Assembly (NCBI GenBank): GCA_015486015.1 | Contig: WFSL01000010.1 | Coordinates: 41,540-105,539, forward strand | Length of the DNA: 64,000 bases | Origin: Aquificota bacterium | Lineage (GTDB): Bacteria; Thermosulfidibacterota; Thermosulfidibacteria; Thermosulfidibacterales; B14-G1 | Direction: 5' to 3' | Shown: positions 1 to 9,687 of the stretch, in pieces | Layout of the letters: each line of letters starts with the position of its first letter | Numbering within the stretch: the first letter of the stretch is position 1 | The notes under the pieces: model-generated | Databases searched by the model: none | What the model was told of the DNA's origin: nothing | What the model saw: only the letters and a program-made list of their open reading frames with translations | Program-made: the position numbers and the translations under genes

Positions 1-659
1 CCGCCGTGGAAGTGGAGCATATGGCCCGGATCTCAGGGCTATCCATAGAGGAGGTCCTCATCCAGTTAAGGGAGGCAGGGTTAGATTCCATGCCTGGTGG
101 GGGAGCAGAGGTATTCTCTCAGAGGATAAGAGATGCACTCTGCCCCAAGAAGACATCGAGCCAGGACTGGCTAAATATCCACATGGTGGCCCACCGCTTG
201 GGGATAAAGACCAACTGCACCCTCCTTTATGGCCACATAGAGACCATAGAGGAGCGCTTGAGGCACCTTATCCTGTTGAGAGAGGCTCAGGAGGAGGCCC
301 CGGGTTTTTTGGCATTTATCCCCTTGGCCTTTCATCCTGAAAACACACCTATACCTGCCAGGGGCACCTCTGGTATAGACGACCTGAAGACTGTGGCCGT
401 CTCCAGACTTATGCTCCACAACATACCCCATATCAAGGCATACTGGGTGATGCTGGGTGAGAAGACAGCCCAGGTGGCTCTCACCTTTGGTGCCGACGAC
501 CTGGAGGGCACTGTAGTGGAGGAAAAGATCACCCACATGGCGGGGGCCCTCTCGCCTCAGGCCCTTCCAAAAAGGCGGCTGGTGCACCTTATTCGGAGGG
601 CAGGGAAAATCCCTGTGGAGAGGGACGCCCTTTATAACTGCCTGAGGGTCTACCATTGA
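1..659 (+). CDS. mqnE: Aminofutalosine synthase MqnE, C-terminal part (5' truncated by window edge)
   Basis: MqnE is the radical-SAM enzyme that makes aminofutalosine in the futalosine route to menaquinone. The open frame is already running at base 3, so about 218 C-terminal residues are visible. The radical-SAM CxxxCxxC motif lies outside the window. The motif [14 protein letters not shown], the stretch [12 protein letters not shown] and the C-terminal [14 protein letters not shown] are MqnE-like. They differ from the related MqnC encoded at 1485, which has LDSIPGGGAEIL and GSTMIEEN. The stop codon overlaps the start of mqnA, so the genes are probably translationally coupled. Confidence 0.9.
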   Translation, partial: AVEVEHMARISGLSIEEVLIQLREAGLDSMPGGGAEVFSQRIRDALCPKKTSSQDWLNIHMVAHRLGIKTNCTLLYGHIETIEERLRHLILLREAQEEAPGFLAFIPLAFHPENTPIPARGTSGIDDLKTVAVSRLMLHNIPHIKAYWVMLGEKTAQVALTFGADDLEGTVVEEKITHMAGALSPQALPKRRLVHLIRRAGKIPVERDALYNCLRVYH

Positions 660-1477
660 GGATCGGGAAGGCAAGTTATCTCAACACCCGTCCTGTATAC
701 TATGGACTCGAGCGGGGTGCTGTTCCGGCAAGGCCAGGCTGGACGTTCATTGAGGGAACCCCTTCTTACCTCAATGACCTCCTCAAAGCTGGGGCCTTGG
801 ACATATCTGTGGTTTCCAGTGTGGAGTACGCGCATCACTGGAGAGACTACTACATCTTGCCAAACTTGTGCATAGGGGCCGATGGTGATGTAAAGAGTGT
901 GCTTTTCTTCTCCAAAAGGCCTTTGGAAGAGCTGTCGGGCTATGAAGTATGGCTCACTAAAAGCTCTCTTACCTCCAAAACCTTGGTGAAATGGATACTC
1001 GAGGAGAGGGGAGTGGAGCCCGTTTATAGAGAGTTTACCTTGGGTGATGAGGTCTTCATCAATCATGCCACTGAGGCCATCCTCCTCATAGGGGATGAGG
1101 CACTTAGGAAGAGGGAAAGCCGCCTCTTCCCCCATGTGCTGGACTTGGGGGGCTACTGGAAGGCCAAAACGGGATTACCCTTCGTCTTCGCCCTGTGGTG
1201 CGTGCGCCAGGAAGTGGCTCACGCTCATCCCCAAGATGTGGAGGAGGTGTGGCATGCTCTCCTCTCATCTAAGGTTTATAGTTCCAAGCGTATGGCCGAG
1301 ATTGCTAGACTGTGCCACCGTGAAGTAGGTCTCTCATTAGAGCAGTGCAGTTCATACCTTGAAGGACTGGACTTTGACCTCGCACCTGGGCATATCAAAG
1401 GCATGAAACTATTTTTTTCCTTGCTGGCAGAGAGGGGGCTTGTTGCTCAAGTTCCCCCTTTGAGGTTCTTTCCGTAA
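656..1477 (+). CDS. mqnA: Chorismate dehydratase MqnA
   Basis: MqnA converts chorismate to 3-[(1-carboxyvinyl)oxy]benzoate, the first committed step of the futalosine pathway. The 273-residue protein has the typical MqnA start [19 protein letters not shown] and the segment [13 protein letters not shown] of this periplasmic-binding-protein-like fold. The start is TTG at 656, overlapping the mqnE stop. No in-frame ATG exists before the conserved N-terminus, so the rare start looks real. mqnC follows after 7 bases, so the three menaquinone genes form one operon. Confidence 0.92.
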   Translation: MRIGKASYLNTRPVYYGLERGAVPARPGWTFIEGTPSYLNDLLKAGALDISVVSSVEYAHHWRDYYILPNLCIGADGDVKSVLFFSKRPLEELSGYEVWLTKSSLTSKTLVKWILEERGVEPVYREFTLGDEVFINHATEAILLIGDEALRKRESRLFPHVLDLGGYWKAKTGLPFVFALWCVRQEVAHAHPQDVEEVWHALLSSKVYSSKRMAEIARLCHREVGLSLEQCSSYLEGLDFDLAPGHIKGMKLFFSLLAERGLVAQVPPLRFFP

Positions 1478-1484
1478 GGTGGGG

Positions 1485-2513
1485 ATGGAACGGATAGGTG
1501 AGGAAGAGGCCTTGGCTTTATTTGATGAGGACCTCCTCAGCTTGGGAAGAAGGGCCTACGAGGCGAGGAGGGTGCTTCACCCGGACAACTTGGTCACCTT
1601 TTGCGTGGACAGGAACATCAACTATACCAACATCTGTATCAGCAGGTGCTGCTTTTGTGCCTTCTGGCGCGACAAGGGAGATTCAGAGGCCTTTTTGCTG
1701 CCTAAGGTGGAGATCTTTAAAAAGATTGAGGAGACCATTAACTTAGGGGGTACATCCATTCTTATACAAGGGGGACTTCATCCCGATTTGGAGATTGGCT
1801 ATTTTGAAGATCTCTTTTCCTCCATCAAGTCCCGGTACCCCATCCATATTCATGGCCTCTCACCTCCTGAGATCTGGCACATTGCTCGGAAATCGGGGCT
1901 CACGTTGGAAGATACTATCCGGAGGTTAAAGGCAGCAGGGCTGGACTCTATCCCTGGAGGAGGGGCGGAGATCCTCAGCCCAAGGGTAAGGCAGAGGCTT
2001 TCCCCCAATAAGGTTTCAGTGGAAGGGTGGCTGGAGGTGATGGAGACGGCCCATAGGCTAGGACTCAAGAGTACGGCGACTATGATGTTTGGCCACATAG
2101 AGGGGCCAGGGGACATAATTGAGCACCTGGATCGTATCCGAAGTCTCCAGGACAGGACAGGAGGCTTTACTGCCTTCATTCCATGGACCTTCCAGCCCCT
2201 TCATACAGGATTGGCACATATAGAGAAGGCTACGGCAGTGGATTATTTGAGGGTCCTTGCCATCTCAAGAATCTACTTGGACAATGTGCCCAACGTCCAG
2301 GCCTCCTGGGTAACCCAAGGTGCTAAGATTGCCCAGTTGGCCTTGTACTTTGGGGCAAATGACTTCGGCTCTACCATGATCGAGGAGAATGTGGTGGCTG
2401 CTGCTGGGGCTACTTTCCGCATGAGCAGGGATGAGATTATACGCTGCATCAAGGATGCGGGATTCACCCCTGCCCAGAGGGATACGCTTTATAGGGTGAT
2501 TAGGACCTTTTAA
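1485..2513 (+). CDS. mqnC: Cyclic dehypoxanthinyl futalosine synthase MqnC
   Basis: Radical-SAM enzyme that cyclises dehypoxanthinyl futalosine in menaquinone biosynthesis. The CxxxCxxC cluster motif is visible as CISRCCFC, followed by the GGTSILIQGG core strand and LDSIPGGGAEIL, typical of MqnC. The length (about 342 residues) is normal. A GTG at 1479 lies six bases upstream in frame, but ATG 1485 is better spaced from the AAGG at the mqnA stop, so ATG is preferred. The 3' end overlaps the convergent pckA by 4 bases. The nucleosidase MqnB and MqnD are not in the window. Confidence 0.93.
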   Translation: MERIGEEEALALFDEDLLSLGRRAYEARRVLHPDNLVTFCVDRNINYTNICISRCCFCAFWRDKGDSEAFLLPKVEIFKKIEETINLGGTSILIQGGLHPDLEIGYFEDLFSSIKSRYPIHIHGLSPPEIWHIARKSGLTLEDTIRRLKAAGLDSIPGGGAEILSPRVRQRLSPNKVSVEGWLEVMETAHRLGLKSTATMMFGHIEGPGDIIEHLDRIRSLQDRTGGFTAFIPWTFQPLHTGLAHIEKATAVDYLRVLAISRIYLDNVPNVQASWVTQGAKIAQLALYFGANDFGSTMIEENVVAAAGATFRMSRDEIIRCIKDAGFTPAQRDTLYRVIRTF

Positions 2514-4108
2514 GCGGGTCCACCTTGTAGGATCTGGGGTCCTACCTGTGACCTGTAGCCTTGGAAGTTTTCGTGAAAGAGGGCAGCCAACCTCCTTTTC
2601 TGCTTACTGTAGGCTCCCTTATCTTTCCAAGTCCCCTTGGGGTCCAGGATCTCTGGAGGCACATCAGGACAAACCTTGGGCACGGCAAAGCCAAAGACCT
2701 CGTCCTTCCAGTACTCTACCCCTTCCAGTTCCCCATTTAGGATAGCCTTAATCACACGCCTCGTATGCTTGATGGAGATTCTGTGACCAACCCCATAGGG
2801 CCCTCCAACAAGGCCTGTATTAACCAACCATACCTTCACCCCATAGCGCTGGATCTTCTCCCCCAGAAGTTTTGCATAGACCCCAGGGGAAAGCACCATA
2901 AAGGGGGAACCAAAGCAAGCCGAGAATACGGCCTGGGGCTCTGTAACCCCTACCTCTGTACCTGCCACCTTGGAGGTATAACCTGATATGAAGTGGTACA
3001 TAGCCTGTTCCGGCGTGAGCCTTGCTACAGGAGGGAGCACACCGAAGGCGTCGTATGTGAGGAATACAATATTCTTAGGATGGCCAGCTAAGCCCTCCCG
3101 GACTATACGGGGGAGGTGAGTGATGGGAAAGGATGCACGGGTGTTTTCAGTGAGGGAGTCATCCTCGAGATTCACCCTCCTTGTCCTCACATCTATGGTC
3201 ACATTCTCCAGGATGGTGCCAAAGCGTCTGGTGCATTCATAGATGTCTGGCTCGTCCTCCTTTGAGAGGCGTATTACCTTGGCGTAGCACCCCCCTTCCA
3301 AGTTGAATATGCCTTCCTCGCACCATCCATGTTCGTCATCACCAATGAGATACCGCTCTGGGTCCGTAGAGAGGGTGGTCTTTCCAGTACCAGAAAGTCC
3401 AAAGAAGAGCGCCACATCACCTTTGTCTCCCACATTGGCTGAGCAGTGCATGGAGAGAACGTCTTCCTTGGGCAGATAGTAATTCATCATGGTGAAGATG
3501 GCCTTCTTTATCTCTCCAGCATATGAGGTCCCGCCGATCAAGACCACCTTTTCCTTTAGATTGATAACGATGAAGACCTCGGAGGCGGTACCGTCTATCT
3601 CTGGGATGGCGTGAAAGCGCGGTACTACTATAACGGTGAAGTGGGGCTGGAAGGCAGAAAGCACGTCGGGGTCAAGCTCGCGGATAAACATGTTCCGGGC
3701 AAAGAGACTGTGCCAAGCATACTCTGTAATCACCCTTACTGGCCTTCGGTAGCGGGGGTGCGCCCCTGAATAGCACTCCTGAACAAACACATCCTTGGAC
3801 TGAAAATAGGCGCAGAGACGCCTGTAGAGCAGGTCAAAGGTGAGGGGTTCCATGGGCTGGTTCTCCTTTCCCCAGTATATCTCTCCCTCACTTGAGGGCT
3901 CCCTCACCAGAAACTTGTCCCTGGGAGAGCGGCCAGTGTGGTGCCCAGTCCTCACCACAAGGGGTCCAAGGTGTGCCAATAGCCCTTCCTTTCTACGGAT
4001 GGCCTCTTCGTAAAGGGAGGGTGTTGGAAGGTGCCAATAAATCCTGGCTAGGTTCTTCAGACCGTGCATCTCCAGCCCTGAATACTCTGTCTTCTCTTCC
4101 ATGGCCAT
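2510..4108 (-). CDS. pckA: ATP-dependent phosphoenolpyruvate carboxykinase
   Basis: Interconverts oxaloacetate + ATP and PEP + CO2 + ADP, linking the C4 acid pool to gluconeogenesis. The phosphate-binding loop GLSGTGKTTLS is followed by the metal/nucleotide segment LIGDDEHGW, and HHTGRSPRDKF is present near the N-terminus; these identify the ATP-type enzyme. The length (about 532 residues) is normal. ATG 4108 has GGAG five bases upstream; a GTG at 4114 overlapping the usp stop is an alternative. It follows usp directly. Convergent with mqnC. Confidence 0.95.
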   Translation of the reverse strand: MAMEEKTEYSGLEMHGLKNLARIYWHLPTPSLYEEAIRRKEGLLAHLGPLVVRTGHHTGRSPRDKFLVREPSSEGEIYWGKENQPMEPLTFDLLYRRLCAYFQSKDVFVQECYSGAHPRYRRPVRVITEYAWHSLFARNMFIRELDPDVLSAFQPHFTVIVVPRFHAIPEIDGTASEVFIVINLKEKVVLIGGTSYAGEIKKAIFTMMNYYLPKEDVLSMHCSANVGDKGDVALFFGLSGTGKTTLSTDPERYLIGDDEHGWCEEGIFNLEGGCYAKVIRLSKEDEPDIYECTRRFGTILENVTIDVRTRRVNLEDDSLTENTRASFPITHLPRIVREGLAGHPKNIVFLTYDAFGVLPPVARLTPEQAMYHFISGYTSKVAGTEVGVTEPQAVFSACFGSPFMVLSPGVYAKLLGEKIQRYGVKVWLVNTGLVGGPYGVGHRISIKHTRRVIKAILNGELEGVEYWKDEVFGFAVPKVCPDVPPEILDPKGTWKDKGAYSKQKRRLAALFHENFQGYRSQVGPQILQGGPA

Positions 4109-4110
4109 CC

Positions 4111-4560
4111 TCACTCCACCACTAAGACCGGGACGGTGGTAAACTCCAACACCCTGAAGGCTGCACTCCCCATGAGCAACTTCTTCACTCCCCTCTTTCC
4201 AATCTTCCCCATGATGATAAGATCGACCCCTTCCTCATTCGTGGCTTCTATGATCTGTTGGTAGGGGATCCCCTCCTTCAGGATGAGCTTCACAGGCACC
4301 CTATATTTTTGAAGGAGAATCTCTGTAGAGTGCAAAAGTGCCCATGCTTGCTCCTCAAGTTCCTTTTCAAGGGCATCGGGCGCCTTACTTACAAACCTCT
4401 TTAACTCATCTATCACCAATTTATCCACTACGTGCAGTAGGATGAGCTCGGCACCCTGATCACTCGCCAGTCTGGCCGCCATATGTGCGGCTTTGTTAGC
4501 CTGCTCGGAACCGTCCACAGCTACCAGTATTTTCTTGAAAAGCTTTCCTTTTCTAAACAC
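4111..4560 (-). CDS. Universal stress protein (UspA family)
   Basis: A 149-residue single-domain Usp protein. It opens with KKILVAVDGSEQANKAA. Near the C-terminus the ATP-binding signature G-2x-G-9x-G-S is complete (GKIGKRGVKKLLMGSAA), so it probably belongs to the nucleotide-binding Usp class. The start is GTG 4560 behind a GGGAGG ribosome-binding site. It is cotranscribed with pckA (stop and start all but overlap), which suggests expression tied to carbon or energy limitation. The exact role is unknown for most Usp proteins. Confidence 0.9.
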   Translation of the reverse strand: MFRKGKLFKKILVAVDGSEQANKAAHMAARLASDQGAELILLHVVDKLVIDELKRFVSKAPDALEKELEEQAWALLHSTEILLQKYRVPVKLILKEGIPYQQIIEATNEEGVDLIIMGKIGKRGVKKLLMGSAAFRVLEFTTVPVLVVE

Positions 4561-4618
4561 TTTACCTCCCTTTTATATCAGAATAGCCCAAATTTGCCTC
4601 AATGAAAAGGTTAGGGGC

Positions 4619-5494
4619 TCACCTCCCTCTCTGCCTCAAGGCCTCATAGAGCACAACGGCTGTGGCTGTGGCTACATTGAGGGAGTCTACCTTCCCCCTC
4701 ATGGGTATCCTGACCCTATGGGTAGCAGCATCCATGAGAGAACGGCTCACCCCTTTATGCTCACTGCCCACCACCACCGCCACGCCCTTATTATAATCCA
4801 CCTCTGTGTATCCCGTGTCACCGGCAGGTGTGGTCACTACTGCTTCGATACCCCTTCTCTGTAAATAGGTAATGGCCTCGGCTGTGGAGGCAGTGGCGAC
4901 CTTGAGGGTGAATAAGGTGCCTCTACTGGCCCTAATCACATTGGGATTGAAGAGGTCTACCACGGGGTCACACACTACCACTCCATCTACCCCCACCGCA
5001 TCGGCAACCCTTAGGATGGCCCCCAGGTTCCCTGGCTTTTCCACCCCCTCTACCATCAGGATTAGAGACGGTGCTCTGCTTGGGATCTCTTCCAGCCCCT
5101 TCTCATAACGATGAGCCACAGCCATGACCCCATCTGGGTTTTCTCTATAAGAGGCCCTCCTGAACAGCCCTTTGGAAAGCTCCACCCATGGCGGATCCGT
5201 CTCCCTCACCCGTTCGAGGAGTCTCCTTCCCCCCTCTCCGAAAAGGGGTGGGCAAAAGAGGAAACGTTCGATCTCCACGCCTCCTCTCAACGCCATTTCT
5301 ACCTCTGCAGCCCCCTCGATTAGAAAAAGCCCCTTTTGTTCCCTGTATCTCCTCCTGGCGAGGCGAAGGAGCTCCCTAAACACGGGGTTATGGATGCTTG
5401 TGATCTTGCCTCGAGGCGCTTGAGGAAGACCCACCGCCCGGCCCTCCCATCCGTTCAAGACCTTTCCCTTGGTTTGTCCCTTCAGGCCTATCAC
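4619..5494 (-). CDS. TrmH/SpoU-family RNA 2'-O-methyltransferase
   Basis: SPOUT-class SAM-dependent methyltransferase that probably modifies a ribose in rRNA or tRNA. All three family motifs are visible: GNLGAILRVADAVG, VVVGSEHKGVS and RIPMRGKVDSLNVATATAV. An N-terminal substrate-binding domain begins around ITSIHNPVFRELLRLARR. The 291-residue length matches the RlmB/TsnR-like group, but the exact target nucleotide cannot be read from the sequence. The start (GTG 5494) is uncertain: about 28 residues precede the conserved N-terminus and the ribosome-binding site is poor. Confidence 0.88.
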   Translation of the reverse strand: MIGLKGQTKGKVLNGWEGRAVGLPQAPRGKITSIHNPVFRELLRLARRRYREQKGLFLIEGAAEVEMALRGGVEIERFLFCPPLFGEGGRRLLERVRETDPPWVELSKGLFRRASYRENPDGVMAVAHRYEKGLEEIPSRAPSLILMVEGVEKPGNLGAILRVADAVGVDGVVVCDPVVDLFNPNVIRASRGTLFTLKVATASTAEAITYLQRRGIEAVVTTPAGDTGYTEVDYNKGVAVVVGSEHKGVSRSLMDAATHRVRIPMRGKVDSLNVATATAVVLYEALRQRGR

Positions 5495-5565
5495 CCCTTT
5501 TCATGGTACCAATAATCTCATTCGACCACCCTGGCATCACCTGGCCTTCTTCAAAGGCCCTATCA

Positions 5566-6384
5566 TTAGAGTCCTAAAAATTTCAGAGGGTTCTCGGACA
5601 GGATCTTATCCACCACTTCTGGTTTCAAGCCCTTGTGCCCCCTGAGTTCGCTGATGATGCGTTTCCTGCTCACTAAGGGATAATCGGATCCAAACAGTAC
5701 CTTATTCTTCAGGGGGCCGTTTGCATACCTTATTAAGAGATCGGGATAGTGCTTGGGGGCCCAACCAGCTACGTTGAGATAAAGGTTTTCGTGCCTCATG
5801 GCCAAGGCTATAGCATCCCCCACCCAGGGCCACCCAAAGTGTGCAGCCACAATCTTCAAGCGTGGGAAGTCCACAGCCACATCATCCAGGTCCAAGGGGT
5901 GACAGTACCTGAGACGGGTCTGGGCATGATACTGGGTACCTGTATGGAAGATGATGGGAATGCCCATCTCTTGAGCCATCTCATAGATGGGATAAAATAG
6001 AGGATCATTGGTCCTCAGTTTATTGAGGTGGGGAATGAACTTGAGTCCTTTGAGGCCCAGCTCTTTCACGGCATGCTCTATCTCTTTCAGCGCTATTTTC
6101 CCTTTCCTGGGGTCTACCCCGGCAAACCCTATGAGGCGATCTGGATATTTCGCCACTGCTTGGGCTACCAGGTCGTTGGGGGTCTTGAAACCATAGGTAG
6201 TTTCGGCATCAACAGCTACGATTACAGCCCTGTCCACCCCTGCCTCGTCCATGTCTCTGATAGTGTCATCAATGGTGGGAGTGAGGTGTTTACCAAACAT
6301 CCTCTGGTAACTCTCCAACATAAAGTTGGGAAAGGTGGCCAAGGCCTCCTTGGTCCACAACTGAGAATGTGTATCCACGATCAT
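5566..6384 (-). CDS. Amidohydrolase family (amidohydrolase-2 type) TIM-barrel protein
   Basis: A 272-residue protein of the amidohydrolase-2 superfamily (ACMSD/OMA-hydratase-like). Conserved metal-site neighbourhoods are FHTG, VAAHFGWPW and LFGSDYP. The N-terminal motif reads VDTHSQLW, so the second His of the usual HxH pair is Gln. That may mean an altered or absent metal centre, so hydrolase activity should not be assumed. The ATG has a strong GGAGGGG ribosome-binding site. Neighbours give no pathway clue. The substrate is unknown. Confidence 0.8.
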   Translation of the reverse strand: MIVDTHSQLWTKEALATFPNFMLESYQRMFGKHLTPTIDDTIRDMDEAGVDRAVIVAVDAETTYGFKTPNDLVAQAVAKYPDRLIGFAGVDPRKGKIALKEIEHAVKELGLKGLKFIPHLNKLRTNDPLFYPIYEMAQEMGIPIIFHTGTQYHAQTRLRYCHPLDLDDVAVDFPRLKIVAAHFGWPWVGDAIALAMRHENLYLNVAGWAPKHYPDLLIRYANGPLKNKVLFGSDYPLVSRKRIISELRGHKGLKPEVVDKILSENPLKFLGL

Positions 6385-6459
6385 TATCCCCTCCTGATTT
6401 TGATAATACTATATTGGTTTTTGCAAGACTACACTAAATTGAGGGGGCTGTCAAAAAGA

Positions 6460-8697
6460 CTATGAACCATCCAGCACCTGACGCACCCTTTTGAGGAGGG
6501 CATTCCTTGCAAAGGGTTTTTGAATGAAGTTTGGCATCTCCTCCAACACATCGCGGTACGCTATGATATCACCCGTATATCCGGACATATAGAGCACCTT
6601 AATCTTCGGGTCTATTGCTCTCAATCGCTCTGCGAGTTCTTTCCCACTCATCCCTGGCATCACCACATCTGTTATCACCATGTCTATAGAACCTTTATGC
6701 TTCTTACATACCTCAAGGGCCTCTTCTCCATTGGAGGCTTCAAGCACCTGATAGCCTGCCTCCCTCAGCACTGTGGCCGCTATTTCCCTTACCTTTTCAT
6801 CATCCTCTACGAGTATCAGCATTTCTGTTCCACCAATTGAAACCTCGGCCCCCTCTGACACCCTCTCCTCCATTGCCCCTTCTACTCGGGGCAGATATAC
6901 CTTGAACGTGGTTCCCTCTCCAGGCTCGCTGTAGCACCAGATGTTGCCCCCAGACTGTTTCACTATCCCGTAGACCGTGGAGAGCCCTAACCCTGTACCG
7001 CCACTCCTTGTAGTGAAGAATGGCTCAAAGATCCGGGCCTTGGTCTCGTCATCCATGCCATGTCCTGTGTCACTCACTGCTAACATCACATACTCCCCGG
7101 GTTTCACACCCACATGATCCCTGGCATACACCTCATCCAGCTTCACATTGGTCGTTTCAATGGCGAGCACCCCACCGCGTGGCATAGCATCCCTGGCATT
7201 CACCGCCAGGTTCATGATTACCTGCTCCACTTGGGCAGGATCTGCCTTCACCTTCCACAAATCAGGGGCCAGTCTAACCTTCAGCTCTATGTCCTCGCCT
7301 ATGAGCCTACGCAGGATCTTCTCTGTGCCTTCCAGCACCCTGTTTAGATCTATTACCCTGGGCTCCATGACCTGGCGTCTACTGAAGGCGAGGAGTTGGC
7401 GAGTCAGTGAAGCAGCACGCTCAGCAGCCTTCCTTATAATCAGTATCCTTTCGTACCCTGGGTGTGTCTCCCCAAGGTCGTGCAAGAGCAGATCGCATGT
7501 ACCTAAAATCACCATGAGCATGTTATTGAAATCGTGGGCAACTCCACCAGCCAGCCGTCCGATGGCCTCCATCTTATGGAGGAGGTATAGCTGTCCCTGA
7601 TACATCTTTTCGGTGGTCACATCTTGGCATATCCCCTCGTATAGGGCCCCTCCACCCTCCCTCACCTTATAAATGTGGAATCTAAGCCACAGGGAGGACC
7701 CATCTTCTCTCCCGATCTTGATCTCTCGCCCTACTACCTCCCCCGATGTTTCAAGCTTCTCAAGCCAGGCCCTAACCTCGCTTGAGTCTTCCCATATTTC
7801 CTTGAACAGATTGGTGCCAATCAGTTTATCAACGGTGGTCCCCATCATCTTGGCCATGTAAGGATTGGCTGAGACGATCTCCCCAATAGGTGTAAACTGA
7901 AACAGGCCTATGGGGGCCCTGTCAGCGAACAATGCCCACCTCTCTTCCAGCCTCCTTAAAGCCTGCACCGCTTTCATCCTCTCAGTGATATCAATGACTG
8001 TACCGTGATAGTAAAGGGGATTGCCTTCTTTATCCTTCTCTGCCATGGCATAGACACTGATGCACACGGGGGTACCATCCTTCCTCTTCAACCAGATCCT
8101 GTAGCGATCCACTCTTTCTTTGGTCTCTATGGCCTCGACAAAGCGGCTCCAGTCCTCCGGTATCAGGCAGAGGTCTCGGACAAGCTCCGACTTTCTGAGT
8201 CCTTCCACGTCATTGTAACCCAGTATCTCCAAAAATCTGGAGTTCACATCCAAAAACCGGCCCTCAGGGCTTATCCTAAAGATACCAGCCGCAGATTTCT
8301 CAAAGAGCTCCCTGTATCTTTGCTCGGATTTTTTGAGTCTCTCCTCTGCCTCCTTGTAATGGGTGATGTTCCTGGCCAAATGGATCCAAGGGCCTTTTTC
8401 TCCCATGGAGGAAACACTTGTCCAGAACCACTTATTTCCCAGGTGGGGGAAGAATATCTCAGCTTCCTGTTGCCCCATCCCCGTCTTTAAGCAATTGAGC
8501 AGGGGGCAGTTGTCCGGAGGGCTGTCGCTTTGGTGAAAAGACTGGTAGCACTTTTTACCAATGAGTACCTCTTTGGGGAATCCAAAGAGTTCTTCGGTGA
8601 TCTTGTTGACCCCGAGGATGGTGAAATCATTATCCAGCAGGAGGACAGAATCTCTTAAGTATTCCAGCGCGCCTATGGTTGTATCCCCTTTCTTCAC
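6460..8697 (-). CDS. PAS-domain hybrid sensor histidine kinase with C-terminal receiver
   Basis: A 745-residue cytoplasmic sensor with no membrane segment visible. Order: three PAS domains (about 10-115, 125-245, 250-370), HisKA with phospho-acceptor H388 in GGVAHDFNN, HATPase (N box NLAVNARDAMP, G box GGTGLGLSTVYGIV), and a receiver (about 625-740) with acceptor D677 in ITDVVMPGM. The first PAS contains a CPLLNC pair that could bind a metal or respond to redox state; that is inference. No response regulator or DNA-binding partner lies next to it, so the output is unknown. The start is GTG 8697 with a weak ribosome-binding site. A perfect TTGACA -35 at 8759-8754 (minus) lies upstream but its -10 is poor. 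Confidence 0.93.
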   Translation of the reverse strand: MKKGDTTIGALEYLRDSVLLLDNDFTILGVNKITEELFGFPKEVLIGKKCYQSFHQSDSPPDNCPLLNCLKTGMGQQEAEIFFPHLGNKWFWTSVSSMGEKGPWIHLARNITHYKEAEERLKKSEQRYRELFEKSAAGIFRISPEGRFLDVNSRFLEILGYNDVEGLRKSELVRDLCLIPEDWSRFVEAIETKERVDRYRIWLKRKDGTPVCISVYAMAEKDKEGNPLYYHGTVIDITERMKAVQALRRLEERWALFADRAPIGLFQFTPIGEIVSANPYMAKMMGTTVDKLIGTNLFKEIWEDSSEVRAWLEKLETSGEVVGREIKIGREDGSSLWLRFHIYKVREGGGALYEGICQDVTTEKMYQGQLYLLHKMEAIGRLAGGVAHDFNNMLMVILGTCDLLLHDLGETHPGYERILIIRKAAERAASLTRQLLAFSRRQVMEPRVIDLNRVLEGTEKILRRLIGEDIELKVRLAPDLWKVKADPAQVEQVIMNLAVNARDAMPRGGVLAIETTNVKLDEVYARDHVGVKPGEYVMLAVSDTGHGMDDETKARIFEPFFTTRSGGTGLGLSTVYGIVKQSGGNIWCYSEPGEGTTFKVYLPRVEGAMEERVSEGAEVSIGGTEMLILVEDDEKVREIAATVLREAGYQVLEASNGEEALEVCKKHKGSIDMVITDVVMPGMSGKELAERLRAIDPKIKVLYMSGYTGDIIAYRDVLEEMPNFIQKPFARNALLKRVRQVLDGS

Positions 8698-8798
8698 ACC
8701 GGACGCCCTTCTTTATTTATTGGTATTTTTCAGTAAAACACTGGACCCAGAAATGTCAATCGACCACTATGAGAGGGCTTCTCAAGCTCGCTCTTTGT

Positions 8799-9686
8799 CT
8801 ATCCCAGCAGGATCTCCTTCAGCCTTTGAGCCATCCTCAGCGCCTCTTTGAAAGGCCTCTGCCAGATGTTTCTCCCAAAGATGAAGCCGATGGCCCCTGC
8901 CTTGACGCAGATTCTGGCTCGGCGCAGGAGCTCTTCATCCTCCACCTTACCTCCCCCTGCAATGATTACAGGGATCTTGCCTGCTGCTGCCACCACCCTC
9001 TCCATGGCCTCCTCAATGGTGATCTCATTTACCAACTCGTTATATGGAGGGGGCAGTTCATTGGCCCTTAACCTGTCCAGCACAGGGATATTCACCTTCA
9101 CCATGTCTGCTCCCAGCTCCAAGGCCACCCGTGCAGCATACTCCACGGCATACAAGCTGTTCCTTCCTCCTTTGGCCTCGATCTCCTTACCCCGGGGGTA
9201 AGACCATGCAATGAGAGGCATCCCCAATCTTTCAGCTTCCCTCCTCACCTCCCTGAACTGGGCAAAGTCCCTATCCTGGGCAGGGGATCCAACATAAATG
9301 GTATAGCCTATGGCATCAGCACCCAACCGCACGGCCTCCTCCACGGTGGCAGTCAGAGGGGAAAAGGCCTCCTCATCTGGCGGAATGTTTGTTTTACCAT
9401 TGATCTTCAAGATTAGGGGCACGAGGCCAGCATATTCCCTCATATATTTCTGGGCCAGGCCAGGTTGAAAGACGATGCCAGAAAAGCCTCCTTCCACAGC
9501 GATCTTGAGCTGAAATTCAGGATTGGCACTCTCGGGATTGGGGAAGAAGTCCTTTGGCCCATGCTCTAAGCCCTGGTCTATGGGTAAGAAAAGGGCCTTG
9601 CCGTTACCGGGACCATGGATATAGAGGAGCCGATAGAGCCTGGTTTTCTTTCCTATACTTCCCGTTATTTCATCCAAAAATCCCAT
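8799..9686 (-). CDS. Class I fructose-1,6-bisphosphate aldolase, DhnA/archaeal type
   Basis: DeoC/FbaB-family Schiff-base aldolase, 295 residues. The motif [13 protein letters not shown] and the lysine in ADMVKVNIP (the presumed Schiff-base lysine) are typical of archaeal-type class I FBP aldolase. Relatives with this fold make amino-dideoxy-heptulosonate for aromatic biosynthesis, but the adjacent sugar kinase favours a glycolytic role. It starts one base after the pfkB stop, with GAGGAGG as ribosome-binding site. It is the last gene of a three-gene operon. Confidence 0.85.
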   Translation of the reverse strand: MGFLDEITGSIGKKTRLYRLLYIHGPGNGKALFLPIDQGLEHGPKDFFPNPESANPEFQLKIAVEGGFSGIVFQPGLAQKYMREYAGLVPLILKINGKTNIPPDEEAFSPLTATVEEAVRLGADAIGYTIYVGSPAQDRDFAQFREVRREAERLGMPLIAWSYPRGKEIEAKGGRNSLYAVEYAARVALELGADMVKVNIPVLDRLRANELPPPYNELVNEITIEEAMERVVAAAGKIPVIIAGGGKVEDEELLRRARICVKAGAIGFIFGRNIWQRPFKEALRMAQRLKEILLG

Positions 9687-9687
9687 G

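Noticed and set aside
1..659. Truncated first gene as a second mqnC
   Set aside because: Motifs [22 protein letters not shown] and the C-terminal segment are those of MqnE.
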